Origin: Sipunculus nudus
Lineage: Eukaryota > Annelida > Sipuncula > Golfingiida > Sipunculidae
Direction: 5' to 3'
Assembly: GCA_026874595.1 (NCBI GenBank)
Contig: JAPPUL010000073.1
Location: 953,973 to 1,017,972 of the forward strand
DNA length: 64,000 nt
The position numbers and the translations under genes are program-made. The notes under the pieces are model-generated. The model made no database searches. It was given only the letters and a program-made list of their open reading frames with translations, and was not told the DNA's origin. Positions 41,315-49,802 of this stretch are shown piece by piece. How positions within the stretch are numbered: position 1 is the first letter of the stretch; every line of letters begins with the position of its first letter.

Positions 41315-42592
41315 ATGAGAAATATACTTCTCATACTAATTACAAGTTTATTGCTATCATCATGCTACAGGGATCTAATTGACATTGAAGGCGGGGAAGT
41401 AGGGAGGACAGATATTAACCATGAAGTCGAATGTACAAGCATAACTAAAAAAATCGACATTAAAACAGCAAAGGATTTAGAGGAGAAGTTAAAAGCTGCT
41501 GGTCAGTGTGAGGCACTTTATTTAACCCAAGACCTTACATTAGAGGGCTGGACAAGCATAGATGAATTTAAAGGGATCCTCGAGGGGCAAGACAAAAAAA
41601 TCACAATAGAATCATTTACAAAAGACGCGGTAGGATTAATAAAAAAGATATCAGCAGGGGGCCAAGTAAAAAATCTTAATATAGTACTTAAAAACGCACT
41701 TGAGACGTATGGACACAGTGGAGTACTTGCAAGTGAAAACTATGGAAAGATAGTAAACATAAAAGTGCAAAGTAATAAGATTGGAATTAAACAAATGGGA
41801 ACGGGCCCAAATGATAATGTTGTTGGAGGACTTATTGGCATTAATGGCTTAGATGGCGAAGTAGAAAGGTGTTCCTCATCGATTAAAGTAGAAAATACCA
41901 ACGGTAGCCACGCAGGTGGGCTTATTGGCTATAATGATGGTGGCAATGTAATAGATAGCTATGCAGAAGGAGATGTTACAGGACATGGAAACGATGATAT
42001 AGGCGGACTTATTGGCCGTAATCGTGGCAATATAAAAAACAGCTATGCAACTGGAGATGTGTCTGGACCTAATGCAGGCGGGCTCGTTGGAAGGAATCAA
42101 GGCAGTGGATATATAAAAAACAGCTATGCAACTGGAGATGTTAAGGGCAATAATAACATAGGTGGATTTGTTGGACACTCAGACAGTGCAAGTGATATAG
42201 AAAATTGCTACTCAACAGGCAAAGTAGCCGTAGACACAAACAGTAATAATAAGCATATAGGAGGGTTTGTCGGCTATCTTGAGCTCGGGAAAATAATTAA
42301 CTGTTACTCAAAGGCAGAAAGTCTACCACAAGGAAGTACAAGTACGTATGTTGGAAGGTTTGCCGGTTATGTTGGGAAATCTTCAAGCATAGAAAATAGT
42401 TTCGTGATGGAAATAACGTCTCCAGAAAAAAAGGTAGCCAGAAATGTAAATATAAATATAAAGTCAATAAATATAAAGTCAATAAAGACAGAATCTATTA
42501 TAGGAAATACGTTTACTAATGCAGGCTGGTCAAAAGATGTTTGGAAGGCATTTGAAGATGGACAATGGCCAAAGCTTTTATGGCAGCGATAA
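41315..42592 (+). CDS. GLUG-repeat lipoprotein 10
   Basis: 425 residues, closest to gene 9 (signal peptide ending LSSC, then YRD and the CTSITKK cap). One module with six GLUG-type repeats, several GGLIG or GGFVG, and the phrase VERCSSSIKVE near the start. The end is WSKDVWKAFEDGQWPKLLWQR. Its last 165 or so coding bases plus 100 downstream bases are repeated directly behind it. The SINIKSINIKSIK stretch comes from a short tandem duplication. No array-type hairpin follows. Confidence 0.83.
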   Translation: MRNILLILITSLLLSSCYRDLIDIEGGEVGRTDINHEVECTSITKKIDIKTAKDLEEKLKAAGQCEALYLTQDLTLEGWTSIDEFKGILEGQDKKITIESFTKDAVGLIKKISAGGQVKNLNIVLKNALETYGHSGVLASENYGKIVNIKVQSNKIGIKQMGTGPNDNVVGGLIGINGLDGEVERCSSSIKVENTNGSHAGGLIGYNDGGNVIDSYAEGDVTGHGNDDIGGLIGRNRGNIKNSYATGDVSGPNAGGLVGRNQGSGYIKNSYATGDVKGNNNIGGFVGHSDSASDIENCYSTGKVAVDTNSNNKHIGGFVGYLELGKIINCYSKAESLPQGSTSTYVGRFAGYVGKSSSIENSFVMEITSPEKKVARNVNINIKSINIKSIKTESIIGNTFTNAGWSKDVWKAFEDGQWPKLLWQR

Positions 42593-42693
42593 AATTAACA
42601 TAACAACTTTTTTTCAACTTAACCTCTTTAATAAGAAGTCCTTATACCGAAACTAAGATATCGTACTTGCTTTATGCCTACTAAGTATCTAAT

Positions 42694-42852
42694 CCAGAAA
42701 AAAATGTAGCCAGAAATATAAAGTCAATAAATATAAAGTCAATAAAGACAGAAGCTATTACAGCAACTACCTTTACTAATGCAAGCTGGTCAAAAGATGT
42801 TTGGAAGGCATTTGAAGCGGGCCAGTGGCCAAAGCTTTTATGGCAGCGATAA
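42694..42852 (+). pseudogene. Promoterless duplicate of the GLUG gene 10 3' end
   Basis: An open stretch without start codon or ribosome site that repeats the last part of gene 10 (from PEKNVARN to GQWPKLLWQR and the stop), followed by the same 3' flank including a TTGCTT-17-TAAT element. It differs at several positions; its EAITATTF and EAGQWP phrases resemble other paralogues. It is either debris of an unequal crossover or a silent donor cassette. Confidence 0.85.
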
Positions 42853-42926
42853 AATTAACATAACAACTTTTTTTCAACTTAACCTCTTTAATAAGAAGTC
42901 CTTATACCGAAACTAAGATATCGTAC

Positions 42927-42955
42927 TTGCTTTATGCCTACTAAGTATCTAATAT
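42927..42955 (+). promoter_or_regulatory. Array promoter of GLUG gene 11
   Basis: TTGCTT, 17 bases, TAATAT. It lies in the second copy of the duplicated flank behind gene 10. Confidence 0.6.
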
Positions 42956-42986
42956 TTATATAACCTAACAATAGAGAGGAATAAAT

Positions 42987-44222
42987 ATGAGAAATATGTA
43001 TTTAATAATAATCTTAACGATTATGGTGCTGGTGCTTGGCTGTGGCAAAGCAAAAGACGGAACAGGTGTTAACGGACCACAAGGGTCAGGCAAACAAGAG
43101 CGAGGAGATGAGGTAACAACAGCACAGCAGTTCAAAGATAAACTTACAAAAGGTGAGAGCTTTACCCTAGGATCTAACATTGAATTAGAAAACTGGGAGA
43201 CGGTAGAGAACTATAGTGGAACTTTAGATGGGAACAATAAAAAGTTAACAATAAAGTTTAGCGCTAATGCAATAGGCTTAGTAAGGTATATAGAACCAAG
43301 TGGAGGGGTAAAAGATCTGACTATAGAGCTTAGAGAGGATTTTAGTACTAACAAAATAGCAGCAGGGCCACTTGCAGGGACTAACAAAGGAAGGGTAGAA
43401 GGCGTAAAAGTTATAGGTAGCGGGAAAGTAGTAATAAATGAGAATAAGAATGCAGCCACAGGCGGACTTATTGGAATTAATTACGAGACTGGGAAAGTAG
43501 TAAAATGCTCTTCAGAGGTTAGAGTTGAGGGAGGGCAAATGACAGGTGGACTTGTTGGACATAATTATAAGACTATAGAAAACAGCTATGCAACAGGATC
43601 TGTTACAGGAACTAACCATGTAGGCGGGCTAGTTGGACAGAATTTCGCGGGCACAATAGAAAACAGCTATGCAACAGGAGCAGTTACGGGAAATATATAT
43701 GCAGGCGGGCTCGTTGGACAGAACACGGCCACAATAACAAACAGCTATGCAACTGGAGCGGTTACTGCAGATGAACAAGACTCAAGCGCCGGCGGGCTTG
43801 TTGGATATAGTAAAGCAGGCAGAATAGAAAACAGCTATGCAACTGGAGATGTTACAGGAACGGACTTTGTAGGCGGATTTGTTGGAAAGGCTGATAATAC
43901 GGGGGAAATAGACAAGTGTTATTCACGGGCAGCAAGCGTAACAAGCGTAACAGATGCATCTCAAGTTGGCCGCTTCGCTGGATGGGTGATGATGCCTATG
44001 CCTTCTCAGGGCTCAAAGGCAAGTATAACAAATAGTTTCGTAATGGAAATAGCGTCTCCAGGATCAGATGTAGGTTTAGGCCCCTCTACTGGCGTAACGC
44101 CAATAAAGGAAAACTCAATTACAAAAACTACCTTTACTGATGCGGGCTGGGTCTTTGACGGACCTGACGCCGTGTGGAAATTCATTAGAGGCCAGTGGCC
44201 ACAGCTTGCGTGGCAAAAATAG
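42987..44222 (+). CDS. GLUG-repeat lipoprotein 11
   Basis: 411 residues. The signal peptide MRNMYLIIILTIMVLVLGC is shared with genes 1-3, but the stalk is short (KAKDGTGVNGPQGSGKQERG) and the cap EVTTAQQFKDKLTKGESFTLGSNIELENW resembles genes 5-7. Six GLUG-type repeats follow (GGLIG, GGLVG, GGFVG), with VVKCSSEVRVEG near the start as in genes 5, 9 and 10. The end is AVWKFIRGQWPQLAWQK. It therefore mixes a group-1 leader with a group-5/9 body, good evidence of 5'-end exchange. Ribosome site GAGAGG. Confidence 0.84.
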   Translation: MRNMYLIIILTIMVLVLGCGKAKDGTGVNGPQGSGKQERGDEVTTAQQFKDKLTKGESFTLGSNIELENWETVENYSGTLDGNNKKLTIKFSANAIGLVRYIEPSGGVKDLTIELREDFSTNKIAAGPLAGTNKGRVEGVKVIGSGKVVINENKNAATGGLIGINYETGKVVKCSSEVRVEGGQMTGGLVGHNYKTIENSYATGSVTGTNHVGGLVGQNFAGTIENSYATGAVTGNIYAGGLVGQNTATITNSYATGAVTADEQDSSAGGLVGYSKAGRIENSYATGDVTGTDFVGGFVGKADNTGEIDKCYSRAASVTSVTDASQVGRFAGWVMMPMPSQGSKASITNSFVMEIASPGSDVGLGPSTGVTPIKENSITKTTFTDAGWVFDGPDAVWKFIRGQWPQLAWQK

Positions 44223-44247
44223 ACTAACATAAAATGACATAAAGAAA

Positions 44248-44287
44248 TAGTAAGCATCCTTTTGCTTAAAGTAAAAGGGTGCTACTA
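44248..44287 (+). terminator. Array-type hairpin after GLUG gene 11
   Basis: TAGTA-GCA...TGC-TACTA with an inner stem CCTTTT / AAAAGG. A diverged relative of the array hairpin. Confidence 0.55.
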
Positions 44288-44481
44288 CCCTTCCCTAGCA
44301 CTTTTCGTCCTTCAGCTTCTAATAAAAAAGCACGACCACATTAAACTACAATAAAAGAGACTTAGGACGTACGTAAGGTTAACATGAATATTTTTTTAGA
44401 CTTTAAGTAACTCATTACGTGTTGAACGTGTTGGAAAATAGAAAGTAATCTTAGACTAACAAAACTTGAGGGCTACACAAT

Positions 44482-46116
44482 ATGTCTAAAAGGATGAAAC
44501 TAGGGCTTGCATTTCTCTTTGTGGGAACCGTAGTATTTACGAGTATATTCACAGCATGTACCCAAGAACTAATAGACAGCATACTAGGAGATGGCATTGG
44601 AATTGGAGACAGCTCAGGCGGTGATTCTGGGGGGGGAGGAGGTGATGGTCGCACAGCAGATGCTGCAATACAACAAGCTACAAATGCAATAAATGCAGCA
44701 AATCAAGAATTAAGCACAATAGATAAACTAATACAAGATGCCCAAGCTGCAAAACAACAAGCTGAAACTGATAATAGCAATATAACCGACACAGAGCTAA
44801 AAGCAGATACTAAAATAGCAGAAGCAGATACTAAAATAACAGAAGCGCTTGCTAAAAGGGCTGAACTTGAAACATTAATACAAGAAGCCCAAGCAAAAAA
44901 GACGGCGGCAGAGGACAGTAAAACTCAAGAAAATATTGATAATTTGAATAATGCCGTACAAGCGATGGAGACAAGCGTTCCTACCTCAAAAACTAAAGCC
45001 GAGGAGGCAAAAACTAAAGCCGAGGAGGCAAAATCTCTTGCATACTCAGGATACACCTCAGAAACCTTATTATCAACCTTAGGTTCAGGGCAACCCTATA
45101 CTCTAGAAAAAGATACAGATATTTATAATTGGAAAGCACCTGACTTTATATGGAGTACATTTGATGGTAATGGCAAAACGCTAACAATAAAATCTTTCTC
45201 AGAAACAGCAACTCCTTCTGAGCACACACTAATAAAAACAGTTGGAACTGCAGGACACCTAAAGAATCTAACTATAAAAGTAGATCAAGACATTAATATT
45301 GTAGGAACATCTGTTGTGGGGCTGGCGACTAACCGCAATCGAGGCAAAATAAGCAATGTGCACATTAAAGGAGAATATACTCTAACAGCTACATCCGATG
45401 GTTACCATTCCACAGGAGGGCTTGTTGGAATAAACGAGACAACAGGCATAATAGAAGAGTGTTCCTCACAGATAAACATTATAGGTATTACAACTGTACA
45501 TTCATCAAATGCGGGTGGACTTGTTGGAACAAATTATAGTCCAGGCAACATAACACGTTCGTATTCAACTGGAGGAGTTAGAGCTATAGGAAAAACGAGA
45601 GGGAGAGCCGGTGGACTTGTTGGCTATAGCGACGGTGGAAATATAACAAAGTCATATGCAAAAGGGGATGTGATAGTAGAAAGTAATGGTTCTTCAGGTA
45701 GTTACTTTGCGGGAGGCTTAATTGGCGAGAGTGCTTCTGATATAACAGATTCGTATACAACTGGATCAGTTAGTGCAAACAATGTGAGTTATCACGTAGT
45801 GGGAGGCTTTGCAGGACGAAGTAATGGAGTTCTAACTAATGTTTATTCAAAAGCAAGTTTAGTTGAAGTAACGGGTGGAAATGATGGTCATATAGGACGC
45901 TTTCTAGGCCAGCTTGAGACTGGTTCAGGGGGTGCAGTAAATAATGCTTTTGTTAAAAACATAGCCTCTCCAAGCGAGAATATTGGTTCTGGGACAGTAA
46001 CAGTAACAGTAATAAGTTCAGAGCCTAGTAGTGAAGGAGCTATGAGTGGCTTTGATTTTGTAAATGTATGGACTTTTGTAGTTGGTGCATGGCCAAAGCT
46101 TTTATGGCAGCCATAG
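44482..46116 (+). CDS. GLUG-repeat lipoprotein 12, coiled-coil stalk
   Basis: 544 residues with an unrelated leader: signal peptide MSKRMKLGLAFLFVGTVVFT, lipobox ending FTAC, and a GAGGG ribosome site. After a Ser/Gly patch, residues about 58-190 form a predicted coiled coil rich in Ala, Lys, Glu and Gln (NAINAANQELSTIDKLIQDA, then AEADTKITEALAKRAELETL), replacing the Gly-rich stalk. The GLUG domain follows with five repeats (GGLVG, GGLIG, GGFAG) and ends VWTFVVGAWPKLLWQP. It pairs closely with gene 13. Upstream sequence differs from the standard array promoter. Confidence 0.83.
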   Translation: MSKRMKLGLAFLFVGTVVFTSIFTACTQELIDSILGDGIGIGDSSGGDSGGGGGDGRTADAAIQQATNAINAANQELSTIDKLIQDAQAAKQQAETDNSNITDTELKADTKIAEADTKITEALAKRAELETLIQEAQAKKTAAEDSKTQENIDNLNNAVQAMETSVPTSKTKAEEAKTKAEEAKSLAYSGYTSETLLSTLGSGQPYTLEKDTDIYNWKAPDFIWSTFDGNGKTLTIKSFSETATPSEHTLIKTVGTAGHLKNLTIKVDQDINIVGTSVVGLATNRNRGKISNVHIKGEYTLTATSDGYHSTGGLVGINETTGIIEECSSQINIIGITTVHSSNAGGLVGTNYSPGNITRSYSTGGVRAIGKTRGRAGGLVGYSDGGNITKSYAKGDVIVESNGSSGSYFAGGLIGESASDITDSYTTGSVSANNVSYHVVGGFAGRSNGVLTNVYSKASLVEVTGGNDGHIGRFLGQLETGSGGAVNNAFVKNIASPSENIGSGTVTVTVISSEPSSEGAMSGFDFVNVWTFVVGAWPKLLWQP

Positions 46117-46133
46117 GAACATAAACACATAGT

Positions 46134-46166
46134 AGGCATCCTTTTACTTTAAATAAAAGGCTGCCT
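46134..46166 (+). terminator. Array-type hairpin after GLUG gene 12
   Basis: AGGC...GCCT around an inner stem CCTTTTA / TAAAAGG with a 7-base loop. Confidence 0.55.
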
Positions 46167-46365
46167 CTTCCCTACTACTACCACTTTTCGTCTTCTGGAT
46201 TCTAATAGAAAAGCTTGTATACCCCAATATTAAATAAACTACAATAAAAGGATATTAAAGAGAATAGGGACGACAGTTTTGAATATTTTTTTTAGGCTTT
46301 AACTATCCTCCTTACGTGTTGAAAGGTAAAAAGAAATCTTACACAAGAATTGAGGGCTACACAAT

Positions 46366-48015
46366 ATGTCTAAAAAGATGAAACTAGGACTCGCATTTCT
46401 CTTTGTGGGAGCCGTAGTATTTACAAGTATATTCACAGCATGTACCCAAGATCTATTAGACAGCATACTAGGAGATGGTACTGACATCGGAGACAGCTCA
46501 GGGGATGGCTCAGGGGATGGCTCAGGTGGCGACTCAGGTGGTGGTGACTCAGGTGTTGATGCAGATGCAGCAATAACCCAAGCGACTAATGCAATAAATG
46601 CAGCAAATCAAGAATTAAGCACAATAGATAAACTAATACAAGATGCACAAGCTGCAAAACAACAAGCTGAAACTGATAATAACAATATAACGGAAACAGA
46701 GTTAAAAGCAGATACTAAAATAACAGAAGCAGATACTAAAATAACTGAGGCTCTTGCTAAAAAAGCAGACCTTGAAACATTAATACAGGATACCCAAGCT
46801 AAAAAGGCCCAGCTTGAGGGAACAAAAACTCAAGAAAATATTGATAATTTGAATAATGCCGTACAAGCGATGAATACAAGCGTCCCTACAACAAAAACCA
46901 CAGCCCAAGATGCAAAAACTAAAGCAGACTACGCACAAACTCTTGCATACTCAGGCTACGTATCAGAAACCTTAAAAGCAACAATGCTGGTCTCAGGACA
47001 AACCTATACGCTAGAAAAAGATACAGATATTTATAATTGGAAGGGAGTTTCAAACATCCTGGGGACATTTGATGGCAATGGCAAAACGCTAACAATAAAA
47101 TCCTTCTCAGAAACAGCAACCGATAATCAGAAAACGCTTGGAGAAATAATTGGATACTCAGGACATGTAAAAAACCTAACCCTAAGAATAGAACAAGACA
47201 TTAACTTTGTAGGAGATGTTGTTGTGGGCTTGGTGACTGGCTGGAATCGTAACAAAATAACTAATGTACACGTAAAGGGTAGCCAATATACTATTACAAC
47301 TATAGCTCCTGATTTCCATGCTGTTGGAGGGATTGTAGGCCAAAACGATGGTAATGGCATAATAGAGGACTCCTCCTCTGAGGTCAATATCGTAAGCACT
47401 GCTACTACAGAGTTTGCAAGTGTCGGAGGGCTTGTTGGAACTAATTTTAGTGGAAGCATAACCCGTTCGTATGCAACTGGTAATATTACAGCAATAGGAA
47501 AAACAAGAGCAAGAGCAGGAGGATTAGTTGGTTATAGTCCTGGTGGCACAATAACAAGTTCATATGCAACTGGCAACGTAACTCTAGAACCCCAAAGCGG
47601 TGCTTCAGGGAGTCATTTAGCGGGAGGTTTTATTGGCGAGAGTGGCGCAACTATTACAGATTCATATTCTACCGGTTCCGTAAGCGCAAACGATGTATCT
47701 TCTCCTATAGTGGGCGGTTTTGCAGGAAAGACTTATGGCACTCTAACTAATGTTTATTCAACAGCAAATACAGTTTCAAAGGTAAAAAGCGGTGGAGAGA
47801 TAGGCCGTTTTGCAGGCCTGGAGACAGGAGGTACAATAACTAATGCTTTTGTTAAAAACATAGCCTCTCCAAGCGAGAATATTGGTTCTGGAGCTGGAAC
47901 AGTAACAGTAATATCTGAGGGCCCAGCAAGTGAAGGTGATATGAGTGGCTTTGACTTTGCAAGTGTATGGACTTTTGTAGGAGGTGCATGGCCAAAGCTT
48001 TCGTGGCAACCGTAG
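46366..48015 (+). CDS. GLUG-repeat lipoprotein 13, coiled-coil stalk
   Basis: 549 residues, paralogue of gene 12 along its whole length: same signal peptide type (FTAC lipobox), a longer Ser/Gly/Asp patch from short repeats (GDGSGDGSGGDSGG), the same Ala/Lys/Glu-rich coiled-coil stalk, and five GLUG-type repeats ending VWTFVGGAWPKLSWQP. The last bases and the 3' flank, however, match the gene 1-3 type (SWQP, then CTAGTCTACTAGCAACAC), not the gene 12 flank. This looks like a recombination junction at the very 3' end. Confidence 0.84.
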   Translation: MSKKMKLGLAFLFVGAVVFTSIFTACTQDLLDSILGDGTDIGDSSGDGSGDGSGGDSGGGDSGVDADAAITQATNAINAANQELSTIDKLIQDAQAAKQQAETDNNNITETELKADTKITEADTKITEALAKKADLETLIQDTQAKKAQLEGTKTQENIDNLNNAVQAMNTSVPTTKTTAQDAKTKADYAQTLAYSGYVSETLKATMLVSGQTYTLEKDTDIYNWKGVSNILGTFDGNGKTLTIKSFSETATDNQKTLGEIIGYSGHVKNLTLRIEQDINFVGDVVVGLVTGWNRNKITNVHVKGSQYTITTIAPDFHAVGGIVGQNDGNGIIEDSSSEVNIVSTATTEFASVGGLVGTNFSGSITRSYATGNITAIGKTRARAGGLVGYSPGGTITSSYATGNVTLEPQSGASGSHLAGGFIGESGATITDSYSTGSVSANDVSSPIVGGFAGKTYGTLTNVYSTANTVSKVKSGGEIGRFAGLETGGTITNAFVKNIASPSENIGSGAGTVTVISEGPASEGDMSGFDFASVWTFVGGAWPKLSWQP

Positions 48016-48042
48016 GCTAGTCTACTAGCAACACAAAAGATA

Positions 48043-48081
48043 TAGTAGGCATGTTTTTACAAGTTTAAAGTATGCCTACTA
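48043..48081 (+). terminator. Conserved array hairpin after GLUG gene 13
   Basis: TAGTAGGCAT / ATGCCTACTA with the same loop as after genes 1-3, except GGATG is TATG. Confidence 0.65.
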
Positions 48082-48136
48082 TCCTACCCTATATATAATA
48101 AAGGCCTTAAAGGCAATCACACATAAGAAATTTGAC

Positions 48137-48165
48137 TTGTTTTATAATCGATAAGTATCTAATAT
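48137..48165 (+). promoter_or_regulatory. Array promoter of GLUG gene 14
   Basis: TTGTTT, 17 bases, TAATAT. Confidence 0.6.
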
Positions 48166-48196
48166 TTATATAACCTAACAATAGAGATTAAAAAAG

Positions 48197-49594
48197 ATGA
48201 GAAACATGTATTTGATACTAATCTTATCGATTATGCTAATGGGACTCAGCTGCGCTAAGGACGGAATAGGAGTTAAGGACGGAGGACAGCAAGGGTCAGA
48301 GCAGGACAGTAAGGACAAGAAACAAGCAGGGCAAAGCGGCGGTGCAGGAGGGCAAGGCGGACAAGCAGGTACAGGGTCACAAGGGCAAGGAACAGGAGGG
48401 CAAAGCGGACAAACAGGTACAGGGTCACAAGGGCCAGGAGGCGGTGCAGGAGGGCAAAGCGGACAAACAGGTACAGGGTCACAAGGGCCAGGAGGCGGTG
48501 CAGGAGGGCAAAGCGGACAAACAGGTACAGGGTCACAAGGGCCAGGAGGCGGTGCAGGAGGGCAAGGCGGACAAGCAGGTACAGGGTCACAAGGGCCAGG
48601 AGGGCAAGGCGGACAAGCAGGACAAGGAGGGCAAGGCGGAGCTGCAACATGTCCTGCAAGCTATACTGCTATATCAACAGCAGCTGATTTAAAAACAAAG
48701 TTAAAAGACGGGAACATTTGTTTAACAGCTGACATTGAATTAGAAAACTGGGTGAGTATAGAAGAGTTTAAAGGCAAACTGGATGGAAATGATAAGACGC
48801 TAACAATAAAGTCGTTTGCCTCTGAAGCTGTTGGGCTCATAAAGACAATAGCAGCTGATGGAGAAGTTAAGGATTTAAGTATAGAGCTTGAAGTAGATCT
48901 TACTTCTGATAAGAATTATGTAGGAGTGCTAGCAGGAGAGAATAAAGGCAGAATAGACAATGTGAATGTGAAGATGGCAAGCGACAAAAAAGTAGAGACT
49001 AAGGGAAGCAGCTCAAGCGCAGGCGGGCTCGTTGGATATAACAATCAAGGCATAATAACAAACAGCTATGCAACTGGAGCAGTTACTGCAGATGAACAAG
49101 ACTCAAGCGCCGGCGGCCTCGTTGGATGGAACTCTAGCGGCAAAATAGAAAAAAGCTATGCACAAGGCAAGGTAGAAGCATCTGGAGATAGCTCAAGCGC
49201 AGGCGGGCTTGTTGGATATAACGATGGCACAATAGAAAACAGCTATGCAACAAGTAATATATCTGTATCTGGAGCGAGCACAAATGCCGGTGGACTTGTT
49301 GGAGCTAATAATGTGGGCACAATAGAAAACAGCTATGCAACTGGAGAGGTTAGTGCAGATGAACAAGACTCAAGCGCCGGCGGCCTCGTTGGACAGAGTG
49401 GCGGCACAATAAAAAACAGTTTCTGTTTGGACAAGACGGGTCTTAATGCAGTTGGGAGCAACGCTCAGGCTACAGGTGTAACAGAACTAGCAACAGGAGA
49501 CATTGTAAAAGATATCTTTGGAGCCTGGTCAGCCACCATCTGGAGACTTGAGAATGGGAAATGGCCAACACTTGCCTGGCAACCGGATGAATAA
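48197..49594 (+). CDS. GLUG-repeat lipoprotein 14
   Basis: 465 residues. The signal peptide is a variant (MRNMYLILILSIMLMGLSC). A Gly-rich stalk of about 110 residues (about 48325-48646) uses the same 18-residue units as gene 2. The cap is ATCPASYTAISTAADL, missing two residues of the usual CPDKSY phrase, and five GLUG repeats follow. The C-terminal signature is replaced: after SNAQATGV it reads TELATGDIVKDIFGAWSATIWRLENGKWPTLAWQPDE, so only the W-WPxLxW frame is kept. It is followed by a different hairpin from the rest. Confidence 0.84.
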   Translation: MRNMYLILILSIMLMGLSCAKDGIGVKDGGQQGSEQDSKDKKQAGQSGGAGGQGGQAGTGSQGQGTGGQSGQTGTGSQGPGGGAGGQSGQTGTGSQGPGGGAGGQSGQTGTGSQGPGGGAGGQGGQAGTGSQGPGGQGGQAGQGGQGGAATCPASYTAISTAADLKTKLKDGNICLTADIELENWVSIEEFKGKLDGNDKTLTIKSFASEAVGLIKTIAADGEVKDLSIELEVDLTSDKNYVGVLAGENKGRIDNVNVKMASDKKVETKGSSSSAGGLVGYNNQGIITNSYATGAVTADEQDSSAGGLVGWNSSGKIEKSYAQGKVEASGDSSSAGGLVGYNDGTIENSYATSNISVSGASTNAGGLVGANNVGTIENSYATGEVSADEQDSSAGGLVGQSGGTIKNSFCLDKTGLNAVGSNAQATGVTELATGDIVKDIFGAWSATIWRLENGKWPTLAWQPDE

Positions 49595-49597
49595 GCG

Positions 49598-49618
49598 TCT
49601 AGACTTAAGCAGTCTAGA
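49598..49618 (+). terminator. Hairpin after GLUG gene 14 (non-array type)
   Basis: TCTAGACT / AGTCTAGA with a five-base loop, 4 bases after the stop codon. A second set of nested CCTC/GAGG inverted repeats lies at about 49660-49710. Confidence 0.6.
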
Positions 49619-49738
49619 AAATTTATTGGGAAATTATTCTTATGGCGTTAAGCTATTTCCTAATCTCCCTCACCTCTTTTTTTATGAGAGGCAAGCCTTT
49701 ATGAGAGGGAGCCTCATTGTTATATCTATTATTATTAT

Positions 49739-49767
49739 TTGTTAAATTGTGCCATAATAGCTACTAT
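49739..49767 (+). promoter_or_regulatory. Array promoter of GLUG gene 15
   Basis: TTGTTA, 17 bases, TACTAT. The start codon follows 35 bases later. Confidence 0.55.
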
Positions 49768-49802
49768 AAATATAATCTATGTATATGGAGGAATTAAAAA
49801 AT

